From a virus: a stretch of DNA of 45,792 nucleotides. Location of the stretch: positions 1 through 45,792 of the IMG/VR virus record IMGVR_UViG_3300008266_000101; one strand, 5' to 3'. The position numbers and the translations under genes are program-made. Under the pieces are notes generated by a model. It was not told the origin of the DNA and did not search any database. It saw nothing but the letters and a program-made list of their open reading frames with translations. Below, one piece after another: positions 9,548-16,313 of the stretch (within the stretch, counting starts at the first letter, position 1; each line of letters opens with the position of its first letter).

Positions 9548-9791
9548 CAGTATATGTCGGTTTAGGAGCTATGTTAGGTCGGGACACTGTTTTTTTATTA
9601 TTAACTAATTGGGTTTGTTTTTCTTGTTGTTCCTGTTCTTTTTCGTAGAATTCTTTAATTTTTTCAAATGTAAAACGACGAAGCCAAATAGGCATATTAT
9701 ATATAGTTTCCCAATCGTATCCCCCCTTACCATGAAATGTAATTTCATGTATTTGGGAAAATACGTATAACCTATACTCTGGAGTCAGGCC
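9528..9791 (-). CDS. Out-of-frame C-terminal extension of the tail assembly chaperone (frameshift product)
   Basis: This reading frame (87 codons plus TAG) has no ATG until an internal Met at 9695, yet the sequence before that Met looks like conserved protein: GLTPEYRLYVFSQIHEITFH, then GKGGYDWETIYNMPIWLRRF and a charged tail ending VKAPKK. It overlaps the end of the gp26-like gene in the +1 frame, and the overlap has seven Ts (9792-9798). A +1 slip there would add these 87 residues to the first 246 of the upstream protein, giving about 333; a -2 slip would give one more. This is the position where tail phages encode a chaperone made in short and long forms (lambda G and GT). A stand-alone 55-residue product from 9695 is the alternative. 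Confidence 0.7.
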   Translation of the reverse strand, partial: GLTPEYRLYVFSQIHEITFHGKGGYDWETIYNMPIWLRRFTFEKIKEFYEKEQEQQEKQTQLVNNKKTVSRPNIAPKPTYTVKAPKK

Positions 9792-10530
9792 AAAAAAAGT
9801 TAATTGATATAGGAATATTTATACCCTCCCCTGTATAATTTTCATCTTCTGGTTTGAAGGTTAAGTTGATATCTGGGGATACTTTGGCGTAATATTCGCG
9901 TAGAGCTCTTGCATCTTTTGCAATGAGATAATTATCTACAAAATCACGAATATCTTTTTGGTCACGTTTACCTTCAACAGAAGTTATAATGTGTTTTAGA
10001 CGTGTAGTTACGTCATATGAACCGCTTGGATTAACCTTTTTCATACCTTTAATCTCAGCTTCAATCTTTTGTTCATCACCGTGTGTTAACAACTTAAAAG
10101 CAACACTATTTTTTGAATGAGGAAGAATAAAAGAAAACTCATTTGCACCACGTTTATATAAAGTAGAATCTATTTGTTTATCCTCTAATGTAGATAAATC
10201 AATTGATGTTTCTACTTCATCTCCTTCTGTATTAAGGTATTTAAAAGCATAATCTTTACCATAACCTAAAACGCGAGCTGCAACTAATATTGCATTTTTA
10301 TCACCTACTAATAATTCATTATAATCAATAGGTGTTACAATAAGTGCCTGGAGTAATTTATCGATTACTGTGCCATTTTTAATGTAATTAGCATTAGTAA
10401 GAATATCTTCTTCCTTTGCTGTCATATACTTCATTTCAATTTCACCCTTAGCTAAAGGGGATGTCTCGGGATACAGTAAGCCTTTTGAAGGTAATGAAAC
10501 TGTTTCTGTTGGGATCTTTAATTCTGCCAT
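9772..10530 (-). CDS. T4 gp26-like baseplate/tail assembly protein (short form of tail chaperone)
   Basis: A 252-residue protein starting MAELKIPTETVSLPSKGLLY. The order SLPSKGLLYP, then GEIEMKYMTAKEEDILTN and KNGTVIDKLLQALI, followed by acidic/aromatic sequence with VARVLGYGKDYAF-type segments, matches the T4 gp26 (T4 baseplate protein) family as I know it. It lies between tail tube and tape measure, the site of tail-assembly chaperones. Its last seven codons after the TTTTTTT run encode WPDSRV and stop, while the alternative frame continues with conserved-looking sequence, so two products are likely. Two terminator hairpins lie upstream (10566-10683), so it probably starts its own transcript from the junction motif at 10550. 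The start ATG has an A/T-rich leader and no Shine-Dalgarno. Confidence 0.8.
   Translation of the reverse strand: MAELKIPTETVSLPSKGLLYPETSPLAKGEIEMKYMTAKEEDILTNANYIKNGTVIDKLLQALIVTPIDYNELLVGDKNAILVAARVLGYGKDYAFKYLNTEGDEVETSIDLSTLEDKQIDSTLYKRGANEFSFILPHSKNSVAFKLLTHGDEQKIEAEIKGMKKVNPSGSYDVTTRLKHIITSVEGKRDQKDIRDFVDNYLIAKDARALREYYAKVSPDINLTFKPEDENYTGEGINIPISINFFWPDSRV
9792..9801 (-). other. Candidate programmed frameshift site (T7 run)
   Basis: Minus-strand reading is AAC TTT TTT TGG in the gp26-like frame. Phe-tRNA on TTT can re-pair after +1 or -2 movement along the seven Ts and continue as GGC CTG ACT in the extension frame. The zero-frame stop comes six codons later. Slippage itself is inferred; the run and both open frames are seen directly. 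Confidence 0.6.
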
Positions 10531-10549
10531 AAACTATTTTATTATTATA

Positions 10550-10563
10550 TATATAAATATACG
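10550..10563 (-). promoter_or_regulatory. Junction motif before the gp26-like gene
   Basis: Plus strand TATATAAATATACG, 20 bases from the ATG. It follows two terminators in the direction of transcription, so some re-initiation here is needed if they are efficient; this is the best-placed promoter candidate. Confidence 0.45.
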
Positions 10564-10565
10564 CA

Positions 10566-10598
10566 GAAAAAAAGTGTTTGCAAAAGAAGCAAACACTT
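10566..10598 (-). terminator. Rho-independent-type terminator (second of a pair)
   Basis: A 10-bp stem AAGTGTTTGC / GCAAACACTT with a 7-base loop, followed on the minus strand by a run of seven Ts (CACTTTTTTTCTGC). Lies between tube and chaperone genes. Its core GTTTGC is shared with the other terminator. Confidence 0.75.
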
Positions 10599-10650
10599 AG
10601 TTTTATAAATACGAATGACTTTCCTTTCATCGTTTGCAATAAATATCACA

Positions 10651-10683
10651 AACAAAAAAAGACGTTTGCATAAGCAAACGTCT
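10651..10683 (-). terminator. Rho-independent-type terminator after the tail tube gene
   Basis: A perfect 10-bp stem AGACGTTTGC / GCAAACGTCT with a 4-base loop, followed on the minus strand by TTTTTTTG. Twenty-one bases past the tube stop codon. A classical terminator, fitting the need for many tube copies relative to downstream chaperone. Confidence 0.85.
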
Positions 10684-10704
10684 CTTAAAATAAATAATAC
10701 TAAA

Positions 10705-11193
10705 TTAGAAGTTCAATACGCAATAATCCATAGCAATTGTTACTGCTAAAGTAACTGCAGCGTCGCCTGTTGACCAATCGTATTCACCAAAAGTAGCTGT
10801 TTTACAATAAGCACCTTTGATAATCCACTCACCTACTACATCACCTACAGGACCTAGAATATCTAGTGTTAAATCTTTCTTATAAAAATCAGAATAACCA
10901 TCACGACCAGTTACTGATTCGTGTGCTAAACGAGCCCATTCCATTACGGCTTGTGCACCAGATGGAGTTACGGGATCGTATAATTCTAAATTCATATCAT
11001 TCCATTCAACTTTACCTTTTACTTTACGGTAAACGTTGATATGATCGAGCTTAATCATATTAGCTTCAAATCCAGGAGCTGAAGCCTTTTTAATCAAATA
11101 TGCTGGGATGCCATCAATGTACATTATGAACCTGTTGGGAACTTTAGGTTCAAAAGCTGTGAACATTATTTCATTAGCGTCTAATACTGCCAT
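10705..11193 (-). CDS. Tail tube protein (T4 gp19-like)
   Basis: A 162-residue protein of the T4 gp19-like tube family. It has the typical start (FEPKVPNRFIMYIDGIPAYL), the KKASAPGFE strand-turn, the charged central segment KVKGKVEWNDMNLELYDPV, the helix SGAQAVMEWARLAHE, and an ending with beta strands (EWIIKGAYCKTATFGEYDWS, then VTLAVTIAMDYCVL). These proteins stack as hexameric rings to form the inner tube through which DNA passes. It follows the sheath gene by 49 bases and is followed by a strong terminator (10651-10683), which fits high-level expression. Length matches T4 gp19 (about 163). Leader is A/T rich with no Shine-Dalgarno. Confidence 0.92.
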   Translation of the reverse strand: MAVLDANEIMFTAFEPKVPNRFIMYIDGIPAYLIKKASAPGFEANMIKLDHINVYRKVKGKVEWNDMNLELYDPVTPSGAQAVMEWARLAHESVTGRDGYSDFYKKDLTLDILGPVGDVVGEWIIKGAYCKTATFGEYDWSTGDAAVTLAVTIAMDYCVLNF

Positions 11194-11217
11194 TTTATTT
11201 TAATTTTTTATTGCTAT

Positions 11218-11229
11218 CAATAAATATTA
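11218..11229 (-). promoter_or_regulatory. Junction motif before the tail tube gene
   Basis: Plus strand CAATAAATATTA, 25 bases from the ATG, just after the hairpin at the sheath stop. Confidence 0.35.
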
Positions 11230-11233
11230 GCAA

Positions 11234-11259
11234 CTACATCCCCTATGCAGGGAATGTAG
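11234..11259 (-). other. Hairpin over the sheath stop codon
   Basis: CTACATTCCC and GGGGATGTAG (minus strand) form a 10-bp stem with one G-T wobble and a 6-base loop, spanning the TAG of the sheath gene. No T-tract follows, so a partial terminator or mRNA end-stabiliser between sheath and tube is more likely than full termination. Confidence 0.5.
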
Positions 11260-13372
11260 CGCCAGTTGGTTGTACGTTAAAGTTCAAGATAATGTATTCA
11301 GCAGTCTTAGTTGGTTGAATATAGATCTGACCTACTAATTGGTTACGATCGATTACATCAGGAGTATTATTGGAATCATCCATTACTACTTTGTAAGCAT
11401 ATAAACCTTGACGTTGTACTACTGATTCAAGGTATGGATTAACTTGAGATAAGAAGCGATTGCGAGTTACGTTAGTGTTTTGTTCAAATACTAAGTTATT
11501 AGCAACCTGGCCAATATATCCTTTAAGAGCAATTAACAAACGACGAACGTTTACACGATCAAGAGCTGTTTGTTTACGCTGCAATGTTTTCTGACCAAAT
11601 ACTACAACACCTTCTCCAGGGAATGTAGCTAATGGATTAACATTTGCTTCATATAACGTATCACGATCGTTTTGAGTTAATTTACGTTCAGCTTTTAATA
11701 CTGAAGGTACACCACCACGATTTAATCCTGCAGGAGCAAACCATTCAGCACCAACTTGATCGTTAAATGCAAATACACCACCCATTACTGTAGAGGCAGG
11801 AGCCCAAACGGCTTTACCTAAACCTGAGCTGTATAATTGGATCCAAGGCCAATATGTTGCTGCATAATTACTTGACTGTCCAGCTGCGGCACTTGCTGCG
11901 CTTGATACTACGCTGCCATATAATTTACAATCTATTACTGCAATAGCATCACCTCTACCTTCACAAGTAGAAATCATATCACTAACAGCTGCGCTGTCTA
12001 ATGAAATACCAGGAGCTAATAATACATTAAATTGATATTCGTCTTTATTGTTTAATAAAGCAAATGCTGTTTCGTAGTGATCTGGGTGGAAACCTTGAAT
12101 GTTAGTAGCTGTGATATTTTCATTCATTAATTTAGTTGCTCCTGTATCAGCTAAACCACCAGCAAATGAACCACCGTATGATCCGCTTCCTAGCAATGGT
12201 AAGCTGCTACTATATTGAGATGCTTTATAAAGCCCATTATTGTCAATTGAATCAATCTGTGGGGTGGTAATTGATTTAATACGAACATATTGGGAAGCAT
12301 TAGCATATGAACCTGTAGTATCAATATATGGGATACCATCACTATCTAGGCGATAAATTGGTTTTAAATCACCAATTACACGAGAAATAAAATTAGGTAA
12401 AGCAGGATCTAATGATAAATTAGTCCATGTTTCTAAATAGTTAGGTTGAGTTGTATTGTCATTTCCAGAGCGAATTGCTAAGGTAAATACACCACTTCCT
12501 GTGTTTACTTGTGTAATTTCCCAACGAACGTTAGTTGCACTACCACTTGCTAAAGCGCCATTAGTCATACTAGAGGTGTTATTCATTATATCACCCCAAG
12601 ATAATGTTTCAAGAGTAAATGCTGTTGCTTGAGTAGATATATTAGTACCACCACCCAAAGTAAACAAATTCGAGAAACTTGAAGCAGATCCAGTTTGGAA
12701 AGTAAATCCATTTACTGCAGTACCTGCTAATGAACCCGATAATATAATTGTGGTTGCTGTGTTTGTAGCTTGAATTAAATTATATCCTGAAAGAGCAGCA
12801 GCTCCTGATAAAGCACTGTTAATAGATCCAGTTAAGTTATCTAAAGTAGCTTGTAGAGAAGACCCAGAAGCAAAGTAATAAAGATTACCATCAATATCAT
12901 TTGATGGTATAGGAGCAGCAGAAGAGATAAATCTAAATAGTGGATAACCACTACCTGAAATTCTAAATTCACTATTAGCAGTAGTTGATGCTAATAATAC
13001 GGTACCACTTCCAGTTGCAAATTTATCACCAACAGTATTTTGACTAACTACATCAGCGCTAGCATAAGTACTAACTGTAGTTGCTCCAGAACCACTTACG
13101 ATTTTGGTAACTAATAATGTTTGGCCACCATTCTGGAAGAAATCCTTAGCAGCTAATGATGTAAAGTATTCGTAGTAGTAACTACCACTCTTGAATGTTT
13201 CTCCAAATTTAGATAAGTATTCGCTATAAGAAGTTACATAGGTAGGAACAAACGGTTGACCCAACACAGTTGGACCAACAATAGCCGTTGCTGTACCCTG
13301 TATACCCCTTTGAACCAAAGATTGGTCATTTTCATTTTGGAATACACCAGGAGATAAGATTTTTTCGCCCAT
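11243..13372 (-). CDS. Contractile tail sheath protein (T4 gp18-like)
   Basis: A 709-residue sheath protein. The N-terminus has the family signature EKILSPGVFQNENDQS. A variable outer domain (roughly residues 100-400, Ser/Thr/Gly rich) follows. The conserved C-terminal half includes AVIDCKLYGS, WPWIQLYSSGLGKAVWAPAS, GVFAFNDQVGAEWFAPAGLN, NPLATFPGEGVVVFGQKTL and VNVRRLLIALKGYIGQ, ending with beta strands that link neighbouring subunits. It contracts around the tube to drive it into the host. Slightly longer than T4 gp18 (659). A hairpin (11234-11259) overlaps its stop codon. The sheath-tube-chaperone-tape order downstream supports the call. Ordinary A/T-rich leader without Shine-Dalgarno. Confidence 0.95.
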   Translation of the reverse strand: MGEKILSPGVFQNENDQSLVQRGIQGTATAIVGPTVLGQPFVPTYVTSYSEYLSKFGETFKSGSYYYEYFTSLAAKDFFQNGGQTLLVTKIVSGSGATTVSTYASADVVSQNTVGDKFATGSGTVLLASTTANSEFRISGSGYPLFRFISSAAPIPSNDIDGNLYYFASGSSLQATLDNLTGSINSALSGAAALSGYNLIQATNTATTIILSGSLAGTAVNGFTFQTGSASSFSNLFTLGGGTNISTQATAFTLETLSWGDIMNNTSSMTNGALASGSATNVRWEITQVNTGSGVFTLAIRSGNDNTTQPNYLETWTNLSLDPALPNFISRVIGDLKPIYRLDSDGIPYIDTTGSYANASQYVRIKSITTPQIDSIDNNGLYKASQYSSSLPLLGSGSYGGSFAGGLADTGATKLMNENITATNIQGFHPDHYETAFALLNNKDEYQFNVLLAPGISLDSAAVSDMISTCEGRGDAIAVIDCKLYGSVVSSAASAAAGQSSNYAATYWPWIQLYSSGLGKAVWAPASTVMGGVFAFNDQVGAEWFAPAGLNRGGVPSVLKAERKLTQNDRDTLYEANVNPLATFPGEGVVVFGQKTLQRKQTALDRVNVRRLLIALKGYIGQVANNLVFEQNTNVTRNRFLSQVNPYLESVVQRQGLYAYKVVMDDSNNTPDVIDRNQLVGQIYIQPTKTAEYIILNFNVQPTGATFPA

Positions 13373-13414
13373 TTTATATTATTGTTTTTGAAAAATTTAA
13401 TAGGATTGACCTAA

Positions 13415-13426
13415 TAATAAATATCC
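13415..13426 (-). promoter_or_regulatory. Junction motif before the sheath gene
   Basis: Plus strand TAATAAATATCC, about 43 bases from the sheath ATG. Confidence 0.35.
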
Positions 13427-13451
13427 AAAAACCATTATAAAACGCAGACTA

Positions 13452-13718
13452 TTATTGAGCAGGTGTGATTTCTCCAGTTTCTGGGTTAATATTACCCGTT
13501 CCGTACTTAGACTGGAGAGATTTAACTAGTTCTGATTCTTTTTGTTCAATTGTGTCTAGATCTTTAAGTAATGTTGTTTTGTTACTTTCAATCTTTTCAA
13601 TTTGACCTAATAAAGATAACCTTTGAGTTTCAGCAATACCAATTTCAAACAATGTTTGATTATATTTAGATTGTAAATCTTTAATTGATTGTAATTCTTC
13701 TTGTGTTAATCTTGCCAT
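13452..13718 (-). CDS. Small coiled-coil protein, 88 aa
   Basis: Almost the whole protein is a predicted coiled coil: heptad-like Leu/Ile spacing in EELQSIKDLQSKYNQTLFEI, RLSLLGQIEKIES and LLKDLDTIEQKESELVKSL, then a short tail containing INPETGEITPAQ. No enzyme motif is present. It lies immediately before the sheath gene and after the zinc-ribbon gene, eight bases away. Small coiled-coil proteins of this shape occur near structural genes in T4-like phages of aquatic bacteria, but I cannot name a function. It may be a structural accessory or an assembly factor. Confidence 0.75.
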   Translation of the reverse strand: MARLTQEELQSIKDLQSKYNQTLFEIGIAETQRLSLLGQIEKIESNKTTLLKDLDTIEQKESELVKSLQSKYGTGNINPETGEITPAQ

Positions 13719-13725
13719 AATATTT

Positions 13726-13959
13726 TTATTTTTCCCATTTAGCTAATGGGCAAGCTTCAGGACCAGGTTTTGGACTAAATACTTTTTTATTTAGGGGGCA
13801 ACCACATTCACCACATATAAACGTAGCTAATGCAGTTACATAAGTTTTTTTCTCACATGAGTCACAAACAGCAGCACGATATTCGGCTACTGCTTGTTCT
13901 TCAGGGGATGGATTAGCAGCGATAACCCATGATTTAAAAATTTCTGAAATTTTATTCAT
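13726..13959 (-). CDS. Small zinc-ribbon protein
   Basis: Six cysteines are arranged CDSC ... CGECGC ... C (C-x2-C, then C-x2-C-x-C, then a later Cys in PGPEACPLAKW), which suggests a zinc ribbon. The N-terminal ~25 residues form a helix (MNKISEIFKSWVIAANPSPEEQ) followed by AVAEYRAAVCDSC. An in-frame TTG lies one codon upstream, but the ATG at 13959 is preferred; it overlaps the TAA of the preceding gene. Role unknown: it may bind nucleic acid or simply be a metal-stabilised small structural protein. The close packing with the 153- and 88-residue genes suggests one transcript feeding into the sheath region. Confidence 0.75.
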   Translation of the reverse strand: MNKISEIFKSWVIAANPSPEEQAVAEYRAAVCDSCEKKTYVTALATFICGECGCPLNKKVFSPKPGPEACPLAKWEK

Positions 13960-14413
13960 CAACTTTAATTAATTTGAAAAACGTAGCATAGATACCTTCT
14001 GTTTCTACATTTTCAAATTCTTCTAATTTAAAAGAATGATATTCTAAATCACGTTCTTCTTGAAGCAATGAATTAAAATCTTCCTGGAATTTAATGAAAT
14101 TGGGGTTGATTTCACGTGAAATGGTTTCTTTAGTTTCATCATCAATTACTTCATTGATGTATACGGGAATACTAACGCTTCCATTATCTTCAACACCATA
14201 TTTTTTTACTAATTCTTCTCTGAGTTTATCTATTGATTCTTTTTCAGCAGCAATCTTTTTAGCTAAATCAGTTAACCAATATTTGGTAGTTAATTTAACT
14301 CTTTCTGTCAATAAACCTTTAGATACAACTTCTCCAGTTTGTTGATTTGTAAAACCGTTTAATTCTGAATTGAGTTGATAGAATTCTTGTAATTTTAAAG
14401 TAATCTTATCCAT
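13952..14413 (-). CDS. Helical hypothetical protein, 153 aa (possibly DUF1617-like)
   Basis: Helix-rich and acidic. It begins with KITLKLQEFYQLNSELNGF, has a helix with AAEKESIDKLREELVKKYGV, then a beta segment SVSIPVYINEV, and ends with FKLEEFENVETEGIYATFF. The order LREELVKKYG, acidic turn, then NPNFIKFQEDFNSLLQEERD resembles DUF1617-type phage proteins, a family without known function; this is a weak match from memory. It overlaps the zinc-ribbon gene by a few bases and follows the membrane-anchored gene by one base, so the three are coupled. Confidence 0.7.
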   Translation of the reverse strand: MDKITLKLQEFYQLNSELNGFTNQQTGEVVSKGLLTERVKLTTKYWLTDLAKKIAAEKESIDKLREELVKKYGVEDNGSVSIPVYINEVIDDETKETISREINPNFIKFQEDFNSLLQEERDLEYHSFKLEEFENVETEGIYATFFKLIKVDE

Positions 14414-14414
14414 A

Positions 14415-14711
14415 TTATTTTTTAGATTTTTTCTTAATCACTTTCTTTTCAGCTACAGGAGCGTCTAATTTTTTCTTTGCTGTTTTTTTCTTAGTTTCTT
14501 TTTTAGCTTCAGCTAATTTAGCAAGTTCTTCATCTGATACAACAGGTTCAACTGGTGTTACTACTGGTGTTTCATCTAGAACAACTGTTGGGCGATCAGC
14601 GCCGTTGTCAGATACAACATCTTGTGGTGAGAATGAAGATTTCTTTTTGCTGTTTAAAATAACTGCAGCTACAATACCAGCTACAATAAGTACAATGATA
14701 AGTAATGTCAT
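14415..14711 (-). CDS. Single-span membrane protein with Lys-rich tail, 98 aa
   Basis: Residues 2-19 are one hydrophobic segment (LLIIVLIVAGIVAAVIL) followed by NSKKKSS, which predicts an N-out or signal-anchor span with a cytoplasmic basic tail. The rest is low complexity: an acidic, Pro/Val-rich middle (VVLDETPVVTPVEPVVSDEE) and a C-terminus made mostly of Lys and Ala (KKETKKKTAKKKL, KKVIKKKSKK). This shape is seen in small phage membrane proteins, including some lysis-related ones, but no holin or spanin signature is visible. A basic tail could also touch nucleic acid or the membrane surface. Function unknown. Confidence 0.7.
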   Translation of the reverse strand: MTLLIIVLIVAGIVAAVILNSKKKSSFSPQDVVSDNGADRPTVVLDETPVVTPVEPVVSDEELAKLAEAKKETKKKTAKKKLDAPVAEKKVIKKKSKK

Positions 14712-14732
14712 AAAATTTATTTTTTATTTGAT

Positions 14733-14745
14733 GTATATAAATATA
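14733..14745 (-). promoter_or_regulatory. Junction motif before the membrane protein gene
   Basis: Plus strand GTATATAAATATA, 22 bases from the ATG, in a 74-base gap that holds nothing else. Confidence 0.35.
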
Positions 14746-14785
14746 TAATAAGATTATGAGACAACCAAATTTTTTAAATTATATT

Positions 14786-15154
14786 TTAAGTACAACTTCT
14801 ATAATCTCCATTTCCATCAACATATACTGTAATAGCAACATCTGAATTTGCTGTAACAGATCTACTGTAGGTACATGTTACATCTAGATTTGCAGGACAT
14901 GTTGAGCTATTAGCTCCTCTAATATATATCTGTCCATTAGTACTATCATCCTCTGCTTTAAGATATATTGTGCCTGATCCATTGTCAACAATTATTTGTT
15001 GAGCACACGTAGTAGAACTTAAAGGGCCTGATGCAAGAGTCCAACTAATTTGGTCTTCACTATAGTATAAATTGTAAGGTTGATTAGGATTAGCTCCTGC
15101 TCTAGAATAGATGGTAACTTTATAAACTTCTCTTACTGATACAAAATATGCCAT
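14786..15154 (-). CDS. Small beta-rich protein, 122 aa, likely tail-surface component
   Basis: I place the start at MAYFVSVREVYKVTIYS (15154), eleven bases past the stop of the preceding gene; an in-frame ATG nine codons upstream (15181) would overlap that gene and adds only a hydrophobic MFFPLKYIF. The protein is Ser/Thr/Asn rich with alternating beta-type sequence (YNLYYSEDQISWTLASGPL, TIYLKAEDDSTNGQIYI, SDVAITVYVDGNGDYRSC) and four cysteines. It looks like a small adhesin- or fibre-type domain. It shares with its upstream neighbour an N-terminal beta style. No named family. Confidence 0.7.
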   Translation of the reverse strand: MAYFVSVREVYKVTIYSRAGANPNQPYNLYYSEDQISWTLASGPLSSTTCAQQIIVDNGSGTIYLKAEDDSTNGQIYIRGANSSTCPANLDVTCTYSRSVTANSDVAITVYVDGNGDYRSCT

Positions 15155-15165
15155 GAAAATATATT

Positions 15166-15780
15166 TTAAGGGGAAAAACAATTATCTTGATATAATACAA
15201 AATATATATTACTACCTGTAGATGAATTATATACATAATTATACTTTATAGTAGTATTATAATCTAATTGAGTTGAGCCACTAGCTATTACTATAGCATC
15301 ATTTGCTTTTCCAACGGCATTATTACATATTAAAGTATCATATTTTCCATCATTTTTCCAAGGTTTACCATAATATATTACCCACCACCCAGCATAAGGG
15401 TATATAGCACTTCCAGATATTCTAATACTTGCAGTAATATTACTAGTTCCAGCATTGAAGACTACCATTGAAGAGGGATAACAATAATCTGCACAGTGAT
15501 AATATAAACTAGAAGTAGTGTTTAATGAGATAGCTGTAGAGCTAGTATAACTATACCATTGAGACATTGAAACTCCAGAATATACATTTAGTAGAGATGA
15601 TGATGTAAAGGGTTTTTGGAAGGAATTTAAATTAATTGGAGTATAATTATTATAGGAATTTGATCCCGATTGCCATGCCCCCGCTGCCCATTCTGTAAAG
15701 GCATAATTGGGAGCTGCACTTTGGGACATTTCTACCCTCACATCATTAAATGATATTTGCCCACTACCTGTTAACGGCAT
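15166..15780 (-). CDS. Phage structural protein with SGQISFNDVRVE-type N-terminus, 204 aa
   Basis: The start MPLTGSGQISFNDVRVEMSQ is a pattern I associate with fibre- or decoration-type proteins of Bacteroidota phages (SGQIS-x-N-D-[IV]-R-V-E). After a Ser/Asn/Tyr-rich linker (YNNYTPINLNSFQKPF) follows a beta-rich domain with two nearby cysteines (HCADYCYPSS) and one later (CNNAVGK), and an aromatic stretch GWWVIYYGKPW. Likely an extracellular beta-sandwich exposed on the virion. It ends 11 bases before the likely start of the 122-residue gene, and follows the 55-residue gene by 11 bases. Substrate or partner unknown. Confidence 0.75.
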   Translation of the reverse strand: MPLTGSGQISFNDVRVEMSQSAAPNYAFTEWAAGAWQSGSNSYNNYTPINLNSFQKPFTSSSLLNVYSGVSMSQWYSYTSSTAISLNTTSSLYYHCADYCYPSSMVVFNAGTSNITASIRISGSAIYPYAGWWVIYYGKPWKNDGKYDTLICNNAVGKANDAIVIASGSTQLDYNTTIKYNYVYNSSTGSNIYFVLYQDNCFSP

Positions 15781-15791
15781 AAATTATATAT

Positions 15792-15959
15792 TTAACCTAC
15801 TTTATATAATCTCCCTGTTGGGTCAGCAGCTTGCAATTCAGCTGCTTTATCGATTGCTTCCTGCTCTATATCATATATATATTCAGGATCATTAGGAGAT
15901 AACCTAGATACCCATATCTGATCATTTCCAGGAATGAATTGCATTACTACTTTATACAT
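15792..15959 (-). CDS. Small hypothetical protein, 55 aa
   Basis: This gene is too short for a normal ORF cut-off but fills an otherwise empty gap. It reads MYKVVMQFIPGNDQIWVSRL, then SPNDPEYIYDIEQEAIDKAA and ELQAADPTGRLYKVG with a TAA stop. The pattern (strand, loop, strand, helix, strand) is that of a compact alpha-beta protein, and the reading frame fits exactly between its neighbours, four bases from the upstream stop. The helix with alternating acid/Ala and the clean ends support a real gene. No function can be assigned. It may accompany the DUF7936-like gene upstream. Confidence 0.65.
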   Translation of the reverse strand: MYKVVMQFIPGNDQIWVSRLSPNDPEYIYDIEQEAIDKAAELQAADPTGRLYKVG

Positions 15960-15963
15960 AATA

Positions 15964-16305
15964 TTATATTGAACCGGTTGGTAACCAAGGAGCTTGCTGT
16001 ACTAATACAGGTGGGTTAATTTGGTTTTGGATTTGTTGAGCAACACTAGCAGTATATTGATTCATTTTTTCTTCACCCATAGAAGCAGTCATCCAATTGT
16101 ATACTGTGTTATAAGTTAGTTCATTGAATGGGATAAATGTAGATCCTGATTCATAGGTTACAGCTTGTGTTCCTATGCAAGATCCTTGATATGATCCTGT
16201 TGAGCCGTAAAGTTGCCAGTGTACCATAAATACTACATCATTTTCTCCTGATGATGTTGGGTAGGATTCTAGTGGGTTGAAATTCCAGTTGTAATTAATA
16301 GCCAT
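15964..16305 (-). CDS. DUF7936-like conserved phage protein, 113 aa
   Basis: The sequence INYNWNFNPLESYPTSSGEN followed by DVVFMVHWQLYG, GTQAVTYESGSTFIPFNEL and NTVYNWMTASMGEEKMNQY matches the DUF7936-type pattern I remember: a first strand with W and N-P-L, a V-H-W strand, F-I-P-F-x-x-L, then a helix with W-x-x-x-x-M-G. The end is Gln/Pro rich (QQIQNQINPPVLVQQAPWL). This family is common in phages near fibres; its function is unknown. It immediately follows the stop of the S74-chaperone fibre (8 bases), so it may belong to that fibre's assembly module. Leader is A-rich without Shine-Dalgarno. Confidence 0.75.
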   Translation of the reverse strand: MAINYNWNFNPLESYPTSSGENDVVFMVHWQLYGSTGSYQGSCIGTQAVTYESGSTFIPFNELTYNTVYNWMTASMGEEKMNQYTASVAQQIQNQINPPVLVQQAPWLPTGSI

Positions 16306-16313
16306 TTTGTTTG

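Noticed and set aside
10448-10639. Minus-strand 63-codon frame overlapping the start of the gp26-like gene
   Set aside because: It runs through a terminator hairpin and the gp26-like start in a different frame, and its Phe/Lys/Tyr-rich sequence looks like translated A/T-rich spacer.
14415-14711. Holin or spanin assignment for the membrane protein
   Set aside because: A single N-terminal span and a Lys-rich tail are too general; no lysis enzyme gene is adjacent.
15155-15181. Upstream start for the 122-residue protein (MFFPLKYIFMAYF)
   Set aside because: It would overlap the previous gene and adds only a short hydrophobic stretch; the ATG at 15154 gives a cleaner start after that gene's stop.
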